Shown here in pieces: positions 1-11,858 of a DNA stretch of 64,000 bases. The stretch comes from Anaeromyces robustus (Eukaryota; Neocallimastigomycota; Neocallimastigomycetes; Neocallimastigales; Neocallimastigaceae), in assembly GCA_002104895.1 (NCBI GenBank), contig MCFG01000225.1:42501-106500 (forward strand). The letters run 5' to 3'. A model generated the notes under the pieces. It had not been told where the DNA came from. It did not search any database and saw nothing but the letters and a program-made list of their open reading frames with translations. The position numbers were made by a program, and so were the translations under genes. Position 1 is the stretch's first letter. Every line of letters starts with the position of its first letter.

Positions 1-590
1 TACAAATAATAATTATTATATTATCTGTTTTTTTTTTTTTTTTTTACTGTATTCTAATTGTTTTAATTACTTAACTATTTTACAAATATTAATTATTATA
101 TTTTTTGTTTATTCTTTTATCATCTTATAATTATATATTAATAAAAATTAATTTAAAATTTAAAATTACATTAAAATTTTAAAAAATATTTTTGAATTTT
201 TAAATTACAATTCAATTTCAAAATTCAATTTTTATTAATATATAAAATAAAATAAAAATAATAATAAAAAGAAAAAGAATACAACAAATAATAATATATA
301 ATAATATATTTTTTTTAAAAAAGAAAAAAAAAATTTTTTAAAGATTATTTTATTTATATTTATATAATATTTTCTTTATTAATAATATATATAATAAAAA
401 GTTTACTAATTGAAACATTTTATAAAAATATTATTCTATATTCTAAATTATTAAATATTATTATTATCAATATTAAATAATAATTATTCATTATTTATTA
501 ATAATTATTATTATAATTATTTATTATTATTATAATATTAATATTATTATTAATGTTTAATATTGTCTAAAAATTATAATTTTAGTATTG

Positions 591-657
<67 letters not shown>

Positions 658-1475
658 TTTTTTTTATTAATACTTTTTTTTAAAAGATAAAAAAATTTAA
701 AGATAAAATAAAATAAAAGATGAGTCATAAATTTAATTTTAATTTAATTTAATTAATTATATTAAATTTTTTATTTTGTATCCAATAAAATAATTATATA
801 TAAAAAATTGTTCAAAAAAAAAAAAATTTTTTTTATGTTCTATTTTACTTATTTTTAGTTTTGATTTTTAATAAAGGTTAATGAATTTGTAAAAAGAAAA
901 TAATACAAAATTGTTTTATGAAGAAATAAAAAATAAACCTTGTAATGTTGAATTATTGTATAATCTTTCTTTAAAAAGAATATATTCATATAAAACTATA
1001 TATAGGTATAAAAAAATTAAGACATTATGATTATATAGTAGATATAAGCTTAATGAATAAGCAATATTTTAAGATATATAATGATATTCAATATAAATGC
1101 TTATTTCAAGTATTTAAAAAACTTGAAGAAGAAGGAAAAGATAAAAATAGATATATAAAAACAATATTATAATAGAATATTTTATTATATCATTACGACA
1201 ACATCAAATAATAAATTTAATAAAATATTTATATTTAAAACATAAAATAAGACCTAATTTCAATGAAAAATTATAAATATTAAAAAAGAAGATAAATACT
1301 TTTAATAATTATTGAAATAGAAGTTAAAATTTTAAGTAAAAAAGAAATATGGTTTTTTTTATACTATAACGGTTAATATAAATTTTTATTTTAATATTTA
1401 TATTAATAATGATTTATAAAATGATTTTCATTTCTATTTTTTTAATTTAAAATAATAATATAATAAAATAGTATT
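1..1475. other. A+T-rich intergenic DNA with ATTT microsatellite
   Basis: No convincing gene is seen. The stretch is almost pure A+T, with an ATTT tetranucleotide run at about 591-661. Around 880-1330 the composition is slightly more gene-like (scattered short Lys/Glu-rich reading frames), but stops are frequent in every frame, so at most this is a decayed coding relic. Confidence 0.6.
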
Positions 1476-1727
1476 ATGAAGTTTTTTATTATTATTACAT
1501 TTTGTATACTCTTTGCTAATTATATTTTAGCAAAAAGATCTATAATATTCTGTCTTTATAATTATAAAGTTTATGACCCAACATATTTTAACAAGAATGG
1601 TAAAAATCAATGCATTTCATTAGTTAATAAAAATCAATCATTTAATCCTAATAATAAATCATTAATTCTTGGTATAACTGATCATTTACCAAAAGTTAAA
1701 TATATTCATATAAACGATGATATTTAA
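1476..1727 (+). CDS. hypothetical small secreted protein or gene fragment
   Basis: An 83-codon frame opens with a plausible secretion signal: MKFF followed by a hydrophobic core, with possible cleavage near LAK at residues 19-20. The remainder contains Asn/Lys/Tyr-rich sequence and a phrase around residues 41-70 (GKNQCISLVN, then SLILGITDHL) that looks like real protein rather than translated spacer. No family is recognised. It is short and stands alone, followed by A+T-rich sequence without a continuing frame, so it could equally be the 5' end of a decayed secreted-protein gene. The ATG was taken because the signal peptide begins there. Confidence 0.3.
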   Translation: MKFFIIITFCILFANYILAKRSIIFCLYNYKVYDPTYFNKNGKNQCISLVNKNQSFNPNNKSLILGITDHLPKVKYIHINDDI

Positions 1728-2930
1728 AATCATTGATGAATAATAAAATTACTAAACACTGCAAACTTTTATACATTATACATTATATATATATAAAAGA
1801 TTATTACATTTCAAATGTAAGTTTTAAAATTAATAATTATATTTTGATTCCTACGATGCTAAAAAGTACAAATGATTTAAATCATGTTTTTATTGTAATA
1901 TAAATTTTTTTACAAATGAAAATAGATTAAAAAGAAATAGGAAATATTAATTTGAATATCATTTACTGTATAAATGGTGAAAGTATTATAAATAATGGTA
2001 AAAAAGTTTAGTTACAATAAATGTCAATTTTTTTACATCATTTTCAAGATAATGAAATCTCTTATATAATAACCCCTAAATTATTAATAAAATTATGTTG
2101 AAATGAATTATGTTAAAATATTAGAAGAAAATATACTTTTTACGAGTCCAAAATATTATATATACTTAATATTATTGATAAGATATATATATTATATTAT
2201 TATATAATGATAACAAAATTATTTATAATTATTTTTTAATTATTTAAATTATATTTTTAAGAATAATGTAAATGTAATTAAAATAACTTTTTATATGTTA
2301 AATATTAAGAAAGATATTGCATTTGTTTAATAGTTATTAAATATGAAATTTGTTCAATTCTTGTATTATTAAATTTTTTTAATTTTATTTATTTATAATA
2401 TTTCTTTATTATTATTAAATTTTTTTAATTTTATTTATTTATAATATTTCTTTATTATTATTAATATTATTTATTTATGAATAAAAAGCATTAATAATAA
2501 TACTTTTTTTTATTATCATGAAAAATATAAACAAAATAAAAAGCAAAAAACTTTTAAAATTAATTTATTATTTTATAATTAAAAAAAAATAATAAAAGAT
2601 TATTAAATAAAAATAGTATATTTAATTTTGAAGATAAAGGTAATTCAAAAAATAAAAGAAAAAAGAAAATGAAATAAAAGAAATAATGATAAAAGAAAAA
2701 TAAAACCATTTTTAATATTTATTATAGATTTATTAATTTAATTAAAAATTTTGTTATTTTCAATAAATTGGTTAATTTTTAAATTCATAATAAATGTTGC
2801 TTAGTATGAATTAGATTGAAAATTTTTTATAATAATGAAAACCTATAATGAATTGTCTTGTAAAATGCAAAGAGGACAAAAAAATAATTTTTTTTAATTT
2901 ATTTTTTAATGTAATTTACATACAACGAAA

Positions 2931-3000
<70 letters not shown>

Positions 3001-3156
3001 TTGATTTATTTATTTATTTGATAAATTTTTATTGTTTATTTTTATAATTATTATTATGCTTAAATAAAACAACGTATATATATTTAAAAAATATTAAAAG
3101 GATTACTTCAGAAGGTATTTGTTATTAAAAATATTTTTAATAACAAATAATATTAT
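1728..3156. other. A+T-rich intergenic DNA with simple repeats
   Basis: No gene seen. It holds a 46-bp unit repeated twice in tandem (about 2365-2456) and an ATTT microsatellite at about 2933-3019. The segment 1740-2160 is slightly richer in G+C but has stops in all frames. Confidence 0.6.
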
Positions 3157-4297
3157 ATGTCTTTGTTGAAGTTTTATTTTATAAATTATATTATTAAAAA
3201 AAATAATCTATTTGAAAAAGTAAAAATAAAACTTAATCATAAAGAAATTGTCAAATTATTATTAAATCATCCTCGTATCGATGTTAATGTCAAAGATAAT
3301 ACGAGAGGTGCAACCGCTTTATCCTATGCTGTCATGGATAATCAACCAGAAATTGTGAAAATATTATGTGAGAAAAGAAATGCTAAAGGACAAAGAATTG
3401 TGGATGTTAATACTAAAGGTAATGGTGATACAACCCCATTAATACTTGCTGTAAATTATGGATTTACTAAATTTGTTCGAATTTTTGTTGTTAATGGAGC
3501 AGATATTAATGCAAAAGATGAAGAAGGTGGTACGCCAATTCAATTTGCCACCATGGAAGGTCATAAAGATATAATCAAATATTTTGTAAATCATTCCGAC
3601 ATTGATCTTGATGAACAAGATGATGGCGGTTTCACAAAATTAATGTATGTACCACAAGATGGTCATAAAAATTTAGTAAGTCGGTTACTGAAAAAGGAGG
3701 TAAATATTCATTTAAAGGATAATGATAATATGACAGCATTTTTATATGCCATACAGTATAATCTATGCATTAAACTCTAATTATCAAAAAATAGTCAAAT
3801 TATTGGTAAATAATAGGGTTAGTAGATATTAATACAAAAGTTATCCTGATATTGATGTCAATGTAATTAATCAGTTTGGCGAAACAGCCTTAACCATTGC
3901 CAAGGCAAAACAATATAAAAAATGTATTGATCTCTTAACGAATAAAAAAAGAATAGTATCCGCCATCACCACCAATAAAAACTATACCCAGAATCTTAAT
4001 AACGTAAAAGAAATGAATCTTAATTTCATAAAAGCGGTAAAAGAAGGTAATATTGAAAAAATGAATTCATTATTAGAATAAAAAGATGCCAATGGAAAAA
4101 AATTGATGAAATTGGATTTGAATATTAATATGATTAAAAATAAGAATGGGTATTCAATTTTAATGGTGGCCGTTAAAAATGGTAATTTAGAAGTGGTAAG
4201 AGGAATTCTGTTTTATCAACCTGATCTTAATTTTAAAGATGGTGAAGGATTTTGTCCGTTAATTAAAGCTTCAGAATTAGGATATTTTTATGTCTAG
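3157..4297 (+). pseudogene. decayed ankyrin-repeat protein gene
   Basis: The first frame (3157-3780) encodes successive 33-residue ankyrin repeats, recognisable from phrases such as GATALSYAVMDNQPEIVKIL, TTPLILAVNYG, GGTPIQFATMEGHKDIIKYF and MTAFLYAIQYN. Ankyrin homology continues past its stop in other frames: about 3846-3930 gives DIDVNVINQFGETALTIA, and 4103-4297 gives GYSILMVAVKNGNLEVVRGI. The coding sequence is therefore broken by at least one frameshift near 3760-3790 and by stops around 3815-3830 and 4079. The 5' end begins in mid-repeat behind a low-complexity lead (residues 1-30), so the start is probably missing too. Ankyrin arrays are protein-binding scaffolds; no other domain is seen. 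Introns could explain one break but good splice sites are not obvious. I favour a pseudogene. Confidence 0.7.
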
Positions 4298-4300
4298 ATA

Positions 4301-5690
4301 TTGCTTTTTCAATTTTTATATCTGTTATTATTAAAAATATTTATTTTTATTATTTACTTGTTATTTAATTATTTTTTATTTTTATAGATAATCAATAATA
4401 AATAATCAATGAACAATAAATAATAATAATTTGATAACTTAATAATCAAATAGGTTATTATATTATATAAAAATAATAATTAATTAATTAATTAATTAAT
4501 TTAAAAGTATTTCTTTTTTAAACCATTTTTGATAAATATTCAATAATTCTATAATTTTAATTAAATCTATTATAAAATATCCAAATTTTCATTTACTAAC
4601 TTTAATTATTATAAAATTTTCTATACATCAATTTATTTAATATTTTATTTATATATTTACTTATTTATTTTATATATTTATTTACTTACTTACTTATTTA
4701 TTTATTTATTTATTTATTTTCATCTTTAAAATCCATCAATCTTAATACCATAATTGATGGTAGAATTTTTTTAAATTCTTCATTATTTTATTATATTAAA
4801 AATTTAATTTATTTAAATTAAAAATTTGACTCAAAACTTTAATTCATAATATAAAGTAAATTTAGGTGAAACAAATTAATATATTTTATGACATTAAAAT
4901 ATTTAAATGTAACGAACACAAAATAAAAAAATTAAAAAAGAAGATTAAGTTTTAATTAATAAATAAATTAAATAAATGAATAAATAATTAAGTAAATAGA
5001 TGAATATATATATAATAAATAAATAAATAAATAAATAAATTAATATAATGATGTATCTTTTATGTATCTTTTTTTCAAAAATTCATCTTTTTAACTTATT
5101 ATAATATTAAAAAAAAATTTTTATTTTAATATTATTCTATATTAAATAATATTAAAATAGAATAATAATAATCATAATTAATAATAGTTAATAATTAATA
5201 ATTAATAATAGTAATGATGAATAATGAATAATATTAATAATATTTATATTTATATTTATATTTATATTTATATTTATATTTATACTTATATTTATTAATT
5301 ATAATAATAATAATAATTAAATAATAATAATAATAAATTCTAAAATAACACAAAAAAAAAAAAAAAACACAAAAAATAATTAATATTAAATTAAAATTTA
5401 TTTATATTTTAAATATAAATTTAAATATAAATATAAATAATTTTCTTCTATTTCTTTTTTTTTTTTTTTTAAATAATTAAATAAAAAAATTTTTTTTTTA
5501 AAGTTCTAATTTCTTATTTTTTTAATAAAAATTTTTAAAATACAAAAATTTTTATTAATATATATCATAAATAATAACAAATAATAAATAATTATTATTT
5601 GTAAAAAGAAAAAAATAATAAGAACTTAAAAAATAAATAAGTAAATATATTGTAAATAATAATAATAAAAAAAATTTAAAAAAAACTACT
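4301..5690. other. A+T-rich intergenic DNA, upstream of serpin 1
   Basis: No gene seen. It contains short ATTT runs near 4670-4720 and 5016-5042, and a TTTATA hexamer array around 5236-5294. The last 200 bases before the serpin ATG are mixed A/T runs; no distinct TATA box can be singled out in such sequence. Confidence 0.6.
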
Positions 5691-7208
5691 ATGAATAATT
5701 TGACATTATTTATTTTAGGACTGGTATTATATACGCCAGCATGTTTTTCAAAAAATAGTAACCCTGGAGGTGAAAAAAAATGTTTTTCCCAAAAGTTAAA
5801 TCCATCCTACCCATGTTGTGAAGGTGATGTCGTTGTCTATGTCGATAAAGATGGTGAATGGGGTGTAGAAAATGGAAATTGGTGTGGTATTGGTGGTGTA
5901 ATTGATTCTTGTTTTTCTGTTGCTCTTGGCTATCCATGTTGTGAATCATCTTGTAACGTATATTACACAGATAATGATGGTGAATGGGGTGTAGAAAATG
6001 GAAATTGGTGTGGTTTAAAGGACAGTTGTAACAGTCCAACCGATCTTGTATTAAAGGATCCAAGTTTTGATTTTGCCTTTTTAAAAATGGAAAATAAAAA
6101 GAAAAATATGTTGTATAGTCCATTATCTATTGAATACGCCTTAAAAATGTTACAAGAAGGTGCCAATGGTAATACTTACTCTGAAATAAATAAAATCGTA
6201 GGTAATGAAGAACTTCCTAAATACATAAGTCTTGATAAAAATTTATCATTAGCTAATGGATTATTTATAAGAAACACCTATAGTGAATATGTCAAACCAT
6301 CCTATGTCAGTACATTAAGAGATAAATTTTATGCTGAAGTAGTAGAAGATGAATTTAATGATGCTTCAAATGTTAATGAATGGATTGAAGATAAAACTTT
6401 AGGTATCATTAAAGATATGCTTAGGGATGATATAGTTCAAAATCCAAGAACTTCATTAATTTTAGTTAATGCTCTTGCTATGGACATGAAATGGGCTTAT
6501 CCTTTCAGAGATGAAAGTACCCATGGAAGAACATTTTATAAGGAAAATGGTCAAGAAATAGAAGCAACTACATTATCTACTACAATATCCGCTAATGGTG
6601 TATCCTATTATAAAGATGATGACTTAACTGTTCTTACCATGGATTTAAAAAAATATTCTGAATTCCAATTTGAATTTGTGGCTATCATGCCAAAAAATGA
6701 AAATTTAAGTAGTTTTGTTGAAAAGGTCACAAGAGAACAAATTGATGAAATCGATGAAAAACTTATATCATCCTATGACGAACGCGATGGTATTTATATC
6801 AGAATACCAAAATTCAAATTTCAATATGATTTAGAATTAAAAAAAGATTTAATAAATTTAGGTGTAAATGATGCTTTCAGTCCCATTAAAGCTGATTTAA
6901 AAAAGATAGCCGATCCAGAAGATCCAGATAAAAAATTATATGTTGGTGATGCCCTTCATAAAGCAGATATTGAATTTTCAGAAGAAGGTATAAAAGCAGC
7001 TGCTGTAACCGTAATTATTATCATGGCAGCTGGTGCAGCCCCAGGACCCAGAAGAGAACCACAACCTGTCAATGTCATCATTGATAAACCATTTATGTTT
7101 ATGATAAGAGATAAAAATACTAAAAATATTTGGTTTACAGGAACAGTTTATGAACCAAATTTATGGGAAGATGATTGGGAAGCTTATGAACCATCCTATG
7201 GATATTAA
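5691..7208 (+). CDS. dockerin-bearing serpin (celpin) 1
   Basis: A 505-residue secreted protease inhibitor built for the cellulosome. Residues 1-20 are a signal peptide. Two fungal dockerin modules follow, at about 31-66 ([15 protein letters not shown] to [13 protein letters not shown]) and 74-108, each with the paired Cys, Asp-Gly and Trp of the family. The serpin domain spans about 125-495: [17 protein letters not shown] matches the helix-B/C signature, and the C-terminal strand reads [19 protein letters not shown]. The reactive-loop hinge at 431-440 ([10 protein letters not shown]) has the small residues expected of an inhibitory, loop-inserting serpin. Counting 17 residues from the hinge puts P1-P1' near an Ala-Gly in [10 protein letters not shown]; this is an inference. 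Dockerin serpins are known from Piromyces. The likely role is to protect the extracellular complex from rumen proteases. A close paralog lies at 11859-13400 on the other strand, convergent with it. Confidence 0.95.
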   Translation: MNNLTLFILGLVLYTPACFSKNSNPGGEKKCFSQKLNPSYPCCEGDVVVYVDKDGEWGVENGNWCGIGGVIDSCFSVALGYPCCESSCNVYYTDNDGEWGVENGNWCGLKDSCNSPTDLVLKDPSFDFAFLKMENKKKNMLYSPLSIEYALKMLQEGANGNTYSEINKIVGNEELPKYISLDKNLSLANGLFIRNTYSEYVKPSYVSTLRDKFYAEVVEDEFNDASNVNEWIEDKTLGIIKDMLRDDIVQNPRTSLILVNALAMDMKWAYPFRDESTHGRTFYKENGQEIEATTLSTTISANGVSYYKDDDLTVLTMDLKKYSEFQFEFVAIMPKNENLSSFVEKVTREQIDEIDEKLISSYDERDGIYIRIPKFKFQYDLELKKDLINLGVNDAFSPIKADLKKIADPEDPDKKLYVGDALHKADIEFSEEGIKAAAVTVIIIMAAGAAPGPRREPQPVNVIIDKPFMFMIRDKNTKNIWFTGTVYEPNLWEDDWEAYEPSYGY

Positions 7209-7289
7209 TAAAATAAAATAAAATAAATATTATTTTATATAAATAAAAATGAATACTTTGACAGTACTATTAAAATATTATATATAAAA

Positions 7290-7342
7290 TTAAGAGTTAT
7301 TAAGTGAAGTATTATTTAATTTTCCTTAAAAGTAACTCTTAA
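7290..7342 (+). terminator. 3' flanking hairpin after serpin 1
   Basis: About 80 bases after the stop, TTAAGAGTTA (7290-7299) pairs perfectly with TAACTCTTAA (7333-7342), with an imperfect extension inwards. It may mark the transcript 3' end. In A+T-rich DNA a 10-bp stem can arise by chance. Confidence 0.3.
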
Positions 7343-8022
7343 CTCTATTATATAAAAATATTATTAAATTTTTTTTTAAAATTGATATAAATCAAATTAA
7401 AATAAAAATACAAAAAAAAAAAAATAAAAAAAATAAAAGATAAAAAAAATAAAAGATAAAAAAATAAAAGATAAAAGATAAAAAATAAAATAAAAATATA
7501 TAAAATATATATATAAAGTAAAAATAAAAATTATATTAAAACCAAAACACATAACATAACATAAACATAAACATTAACTTTGGTTTGTGTATGATCTTTT
7601 TTATTTTTAAAAATGAATTAACATTTTTTATTTTATTTTTTTTTTTTTTTTTTTTATTTTTTATTTTTCTCTATCATTTAATAATATCATATAATATAAT
7701 ATAATATAATATAATATAATATAATATAATATAATATAATATAATATAATATAATATATAATGATATAAATGAATAAATTAATTTATTATTTTTAACATT
7801 GTTAATGTATATAATAGATTTATAAAAATTTACAATATATTTGATTATATTATTAATATATGAAAATTATATAGTGGAATATCAAGCTAATTTAGTATTT
7901 AAAATTACAATTAAAAAATCATTTGTCAAAAGTTGAACACCAATAAAATTTTAATAAATAAATTAATCATAAATAAATTGAATAATAATTAAAAAGAATA
8001 ATAGTAATTAAAAAAAATTTTT
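7343..8022. other. A+T-rich spacer with ATAAT repeat
   Basis: No gene seen. It contains A/T runs and an ATAAT pentanucleotide array at about 7691-7757. Confidence 0.6.
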
Positions 8023-8035
8023 TTTTTGCTAAGTC
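8023..8035. repeat. target-site duplication of the SINE, left copy
   Basis: TTTTTGCTAAGTC, identical to 8475-8487 on the other side of the SINE. The length fits LINE-mediated insertion. Confidence 0.85.
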
Positions 8036-8474
8036 TTTTTTTTTTTTTTTTTTTTTTTTATAGACTTATCATGTGATTTTTCACATGAATGTATCGGAAT
8101 TAAATTCCCTGCCTTTTCGGCGTCGACGCCCTTGGTATATTCATATATTTTACATTTGTACTTAAACCCTAACGCTAACTTAATAACGGGTCCAGTCTAC
8201 AAGCCCCACATATGAATAGTAGTCACCAAGGAAACCGCCCAATAATTTAGAGCCGCACCCCACATTATTAGACTTAAAGATCTACTCATATACTTATATT
8301 ATTTAATGAGGCGTGAGTAGCTACGCCTCAAATACTATACCTGTGCACTACCTTGCTACAGTGTAAAACCCGTGAAGGAGAAAACCACTTTGCTTGGGGT
8401 AGATGCGGTGTCGATCCAGAAGCCTTATGTATGCTAAGGAAACGCCTTAACAACCAGGATAGAAACTGGTCGAC
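8036..8474 (-). mobile_element. tRNA-derived SINE, full length with target duplications
   Basis: A conspicuous G+C-richer unit of 439 bp. Read on the minus strand it starts at 8474 with a tRNA-related head carrying a Pol III A box (TGGTTGTTAAGG, complement of 8445-8456) and a B box (GGATCGACACC, complement of 8407-8417). It continues through a body unrelated to any protein and ends in a 24-nt poly(A), seen as poly(T) at 8036-8059. It is flanked by a perfect 13-bp direct repeat, TTTTTGCTAAGTC, at 8023-8035 and 8475-8487. Pol III boxes, an A tail and target duplications together are the definition of a SINE. Its head matches the one at 61096-61165, but the bodies differ. Confidence 0.85.
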
Positions 8475-8487
8475 TTTTTGCTAAGTC
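8475..8487. repeat. target-site duplication of the SINE, right copy
   Basis: TTTTTGCTAAGTC, identical to 8023-8035. Confidence 0.85.
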
Positions 8488-9690
8488 AATTGTCAAAATG
8501 TTACAGAAAAAAAAAAAAAAAATAAAATAAAATAATTTAATTAAATTTATTAATTATTTAATTAACTATATTAAAAATTAAAAAATAAAAATTAAACATT
8601 TAGTAACAAAAATAAAAAAAAATTATTAATAAAAGATGGTTTTTTTGAAATGTAATACTTCTTTCTAATAAATTTATATATCATAAAGGAAAGTACTTAT
8701 GAGTGATAATAAATGTATCATTATCCCATTTAAATACTTTCTTTATCACTTATTTGGTTTTTTTTTAAAAAAAAATTTTATTAAAAATATTTCCAAAAAA
8801 AAAAATATAATTACAACTCATTCTATTTAACTAATAATTTATAATTTATTATTATGGATACCTTTAAAATTGTGTTTATATTATAGGATAAAACATAATG
8901 AAGGAGGTCATGTTATATTTAATTAATTTTAATTTCGATATTATCTAATTAACAAAAAAAATGACATTTTTTTTTTCAATATATATTTATTTATATATAT
9001 ATACTTAAATAAAAAAAATAAATGTCATTTTTTCTTTATTATATCAATACAAAAATTTTTATATATTAAAATTTTGGAATTTTATAATTGTAAAGGGTTA
9101 AAAATACAAATATGTTTGTTAAATATTTATATAAAACCACACAAAAAAAAAATTTTTTTTTTCTATTGGGATATTAAACATTAAAAATAATAAATTTAAT
9201 AATAGCTATCACAGAATGAATAAAAATTTTTTAACAGTCATAAGTTTTATTTTCAATTATGAATATTTTATATGTATATTAAAAATTTAATAATATAAAA
9301 GAATTTTTACACATTTTCTTTAGTTTTAATAATCTTTAGTTTATATATATATATATATATTACTAATACTATCACCGTTAGTAATAAAAATTGAGTTTAA
9401 TATATTTTATTTATTTATTTAATTTAATATTTAATTATTTATATATATATATTTTATATATATATATATATATTTGTTTATTTATTTAATTGTTCGTTTA
9501 TTTATTTATTTTTTTCTTTTTGATTTAATAAATTTTTAGTTATTCTTATTTATTTATATATAAATTTTTATTATTTATATATAAATAAAAATTTATATAT
9601 AATTATACCAAGTATTATAAAAGATAAAAAGAAATAATAAATTTAGTAATAGTACCCTGTATTAATCTTATCTTTAAATTCTATTTCATC
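8488..9690. other. A+T-rich spacer with an inverted repeat
   Basis: No gene seen. It holds an inverted repeat with ~22-nt nearly perfect arms at 8955-8976 and 9011-9033 (core AATGACATTT / AAATGTCATT), and TA-rich runs near 9343-9360 and 9440-9475. Confidence 0.55.
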
Positions 9691-9696
9691 AATATT

Positions 9697-10045
9697 TTTT
9701 TTTTAACAGGAAGAACCTCTTAAGTGACCCTACTGGACTGGTCTGTCCTACTAGTAGTCAGCATTGATACACATTGGCAAGCATGTCCAATTCTGGGAAG
9801 ATATACCCAATAACCAGAACTTATCTGCTAAGATATATTATGACTTACCAGAGTAAGTAATAGAATGCAATAGCCAAGCAAAGAAAAGAGTTAATTAAGG
9901 TTAGTCACTGTCCACTAATATTTGCTTGTTCTTGAAATACCTAAGCCTTAACAGGAACTCAAAGGAAAAACTGACCCAAGTTATACCAGGAGTAAAGGTC
10001 AGAGCAATGGATATATATACTTAACTTGAATGTCATTTTAACTCC
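9697..10045 (-). mobile_element. G+C-richer island, SINE-like, unassigned
   Basis: About 350 bp with much higher G+C than the surroundings and no long reading frame. Read on the minus strand it ends in a short poly(A) (complement of the T run at about 9692-9702) and contains an A-box-like TGGTATAACTTGG. No clear B box or target duplication was found. It could be another SINE family, a non-coding RNA gene or a transposon fragment. The call rests on the A-tail and composition only. Confidence 0.35.
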
Positions 10046-10049
10046 TAAC

Positions 10050-10960
10050 TAAAAAATTATATAATATTTTATATATATATAATTTTTTAATTTTTACTTT
10101 AATATATATATATATAAGAAATTTTTATGAATAATGAAATATTTATTTATAATAATTCTCATATATATTTATTAAACTCATTTTATATATATTAAGTAAC
10201 GATAAATTAATTTTGATATATATTTATTTATTTATTTATTTATTTAGATATTTAGATATATATTTATTTATTTATTTAAATATTTAGATATTTATTTATT
10301 TATTTAGATATTTAGATATATATAAAATTTAATTTTATTATTATTTAGATATATATAATTTTTTTTTTTAAATTTTTATTTTTTTACTAATATATATTTA
10401 ATAGGTATAATGAAAATTTTATTTTTTCTTAATAGTGTTAATTAATATATATATTATGGTCTTTAGATTATGATATTTATTAATTTTCTAATATTATTAA
10501 AAAATTTTTTATTTTCATCTTATAAATATTATATATATTATTATTAGTTTAAATTTTTTTATGTAACTTCTTATTTACAATATATATATATAGATATAGA
10601 TATAGATATCTACTTATTTAGTTATTTTTATATATAATTGTTTTTATAAGAATTTACAAATATAATTTATAGAATTACGTATTGTAATATGTTATGTATT
10701 GCAGATCACGTAATTAATATCATCATTGAAATATAAATTTAAACAAAAAATATTAATTATATCTCCAATTTTATCAGTATCGATATTCTCAATTTTTACA
10801 CTGTAATTAGTATTTAATAATACTTCTAAAGAAATAAGGTTAATATTTCTAGCACGAATATTAAAGACAAAAAAATGAAATATTAATATTAATAACTCAA
10901 AAATACAATTTTGAAAAAACCATTATTATTTTCCTATCTTTATAATTTTTTTAATATAGA

Positions 10961-11014
<54 letters not shown>

Positions 11015-11501
11015 ATATAATTATTACATATATATAATAATAATATTTTTAAATTGTAATTGATTTACAAAAATAATTCAATATTATTGTATGCTTATTA
11101 TATATATAAATATACAATGATAATTCATATTTGTAATTATTACATTTTAAAATATTTAAAATAATATATAACAATTATTGTTTATTTTATTTTTTTTTAT
11201 TAAATTATAATAAAATTTAAAATATAATAATATGATATAATCTTTTTTTTCTATATTTTTATTTTTATTATAATTTTTATTTCATTTTGTCATGGTAATA
11301 TAATTATAACCATAATCATAAACAATACTTTAGTTTTTGCTCTACATTAAAAAAATGTAATATGTAAAATATATATATAATACAATATTTGTTTTTTATA
11401 TTAATTTTCAATTTTATTTAACTTTTATTTATTTTTTTTATTATCATTTTTATTTTTTATTCATTTTTTTAATTTTGTTCTATTTTTTTGTTTTCTTTTA
11501 A

Positions 11502-11558
<57 letters not shown>

Positions 11559-11858
11559 TTATTACTTTTAATTTCTTAATAAAATTTTTTTATTACTATA
11601 AAATTTTAATAATTTTTTTTAATTAATTATTATTTTTATAATACATTTTTTTTTATGAATATACTTTTTTTTTTAATAATTTTATATTATTATTACTTTG
11701 TTGAGAGTTTCTTTAAAGAATTAAATAAATAATTCTTTAATTTTATTTTATTTAAAGCTTACATATGATAAAGAAACAATTCTAAGTAACTTTTCTTTTT
11801 TTTTTTTTGTCTTTTGATAAAATAATTTTTATACTAAATACCAATTTTCTTTTTTAGT
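10050..11858. other. A+T-rich intergenic DNA between the convergent serpins
   Basis: No gene seen. It contains TATATA and ATTT runs, an ATT trinucleotide array at about 10960-11013, and one of the longest homopolymers of the window, about 50 T at 11504-11553. Confidence 0.6.
11713..11740 (-). terminator. 3' flanking hairpin after serpin 2
   Basis: TTAAAGAATTA (11713-11723) pairs perfectly with TAATTCTTTAA (11730-11740) around a 6-nt loop, about 120 bases beyond the stop of the minus-strand serpin. It is a possible 3' end signal; chance is not excluded in this composition. Confidence 0.3.

Noticed and set aside
5710-6166. Minus-strand reading frames opposite the dockerins of serpin 1
   Set aside because: They are His/Tyr/Leu-rich shadows of the conserved dockerin coding sequence, with no family resemblance.
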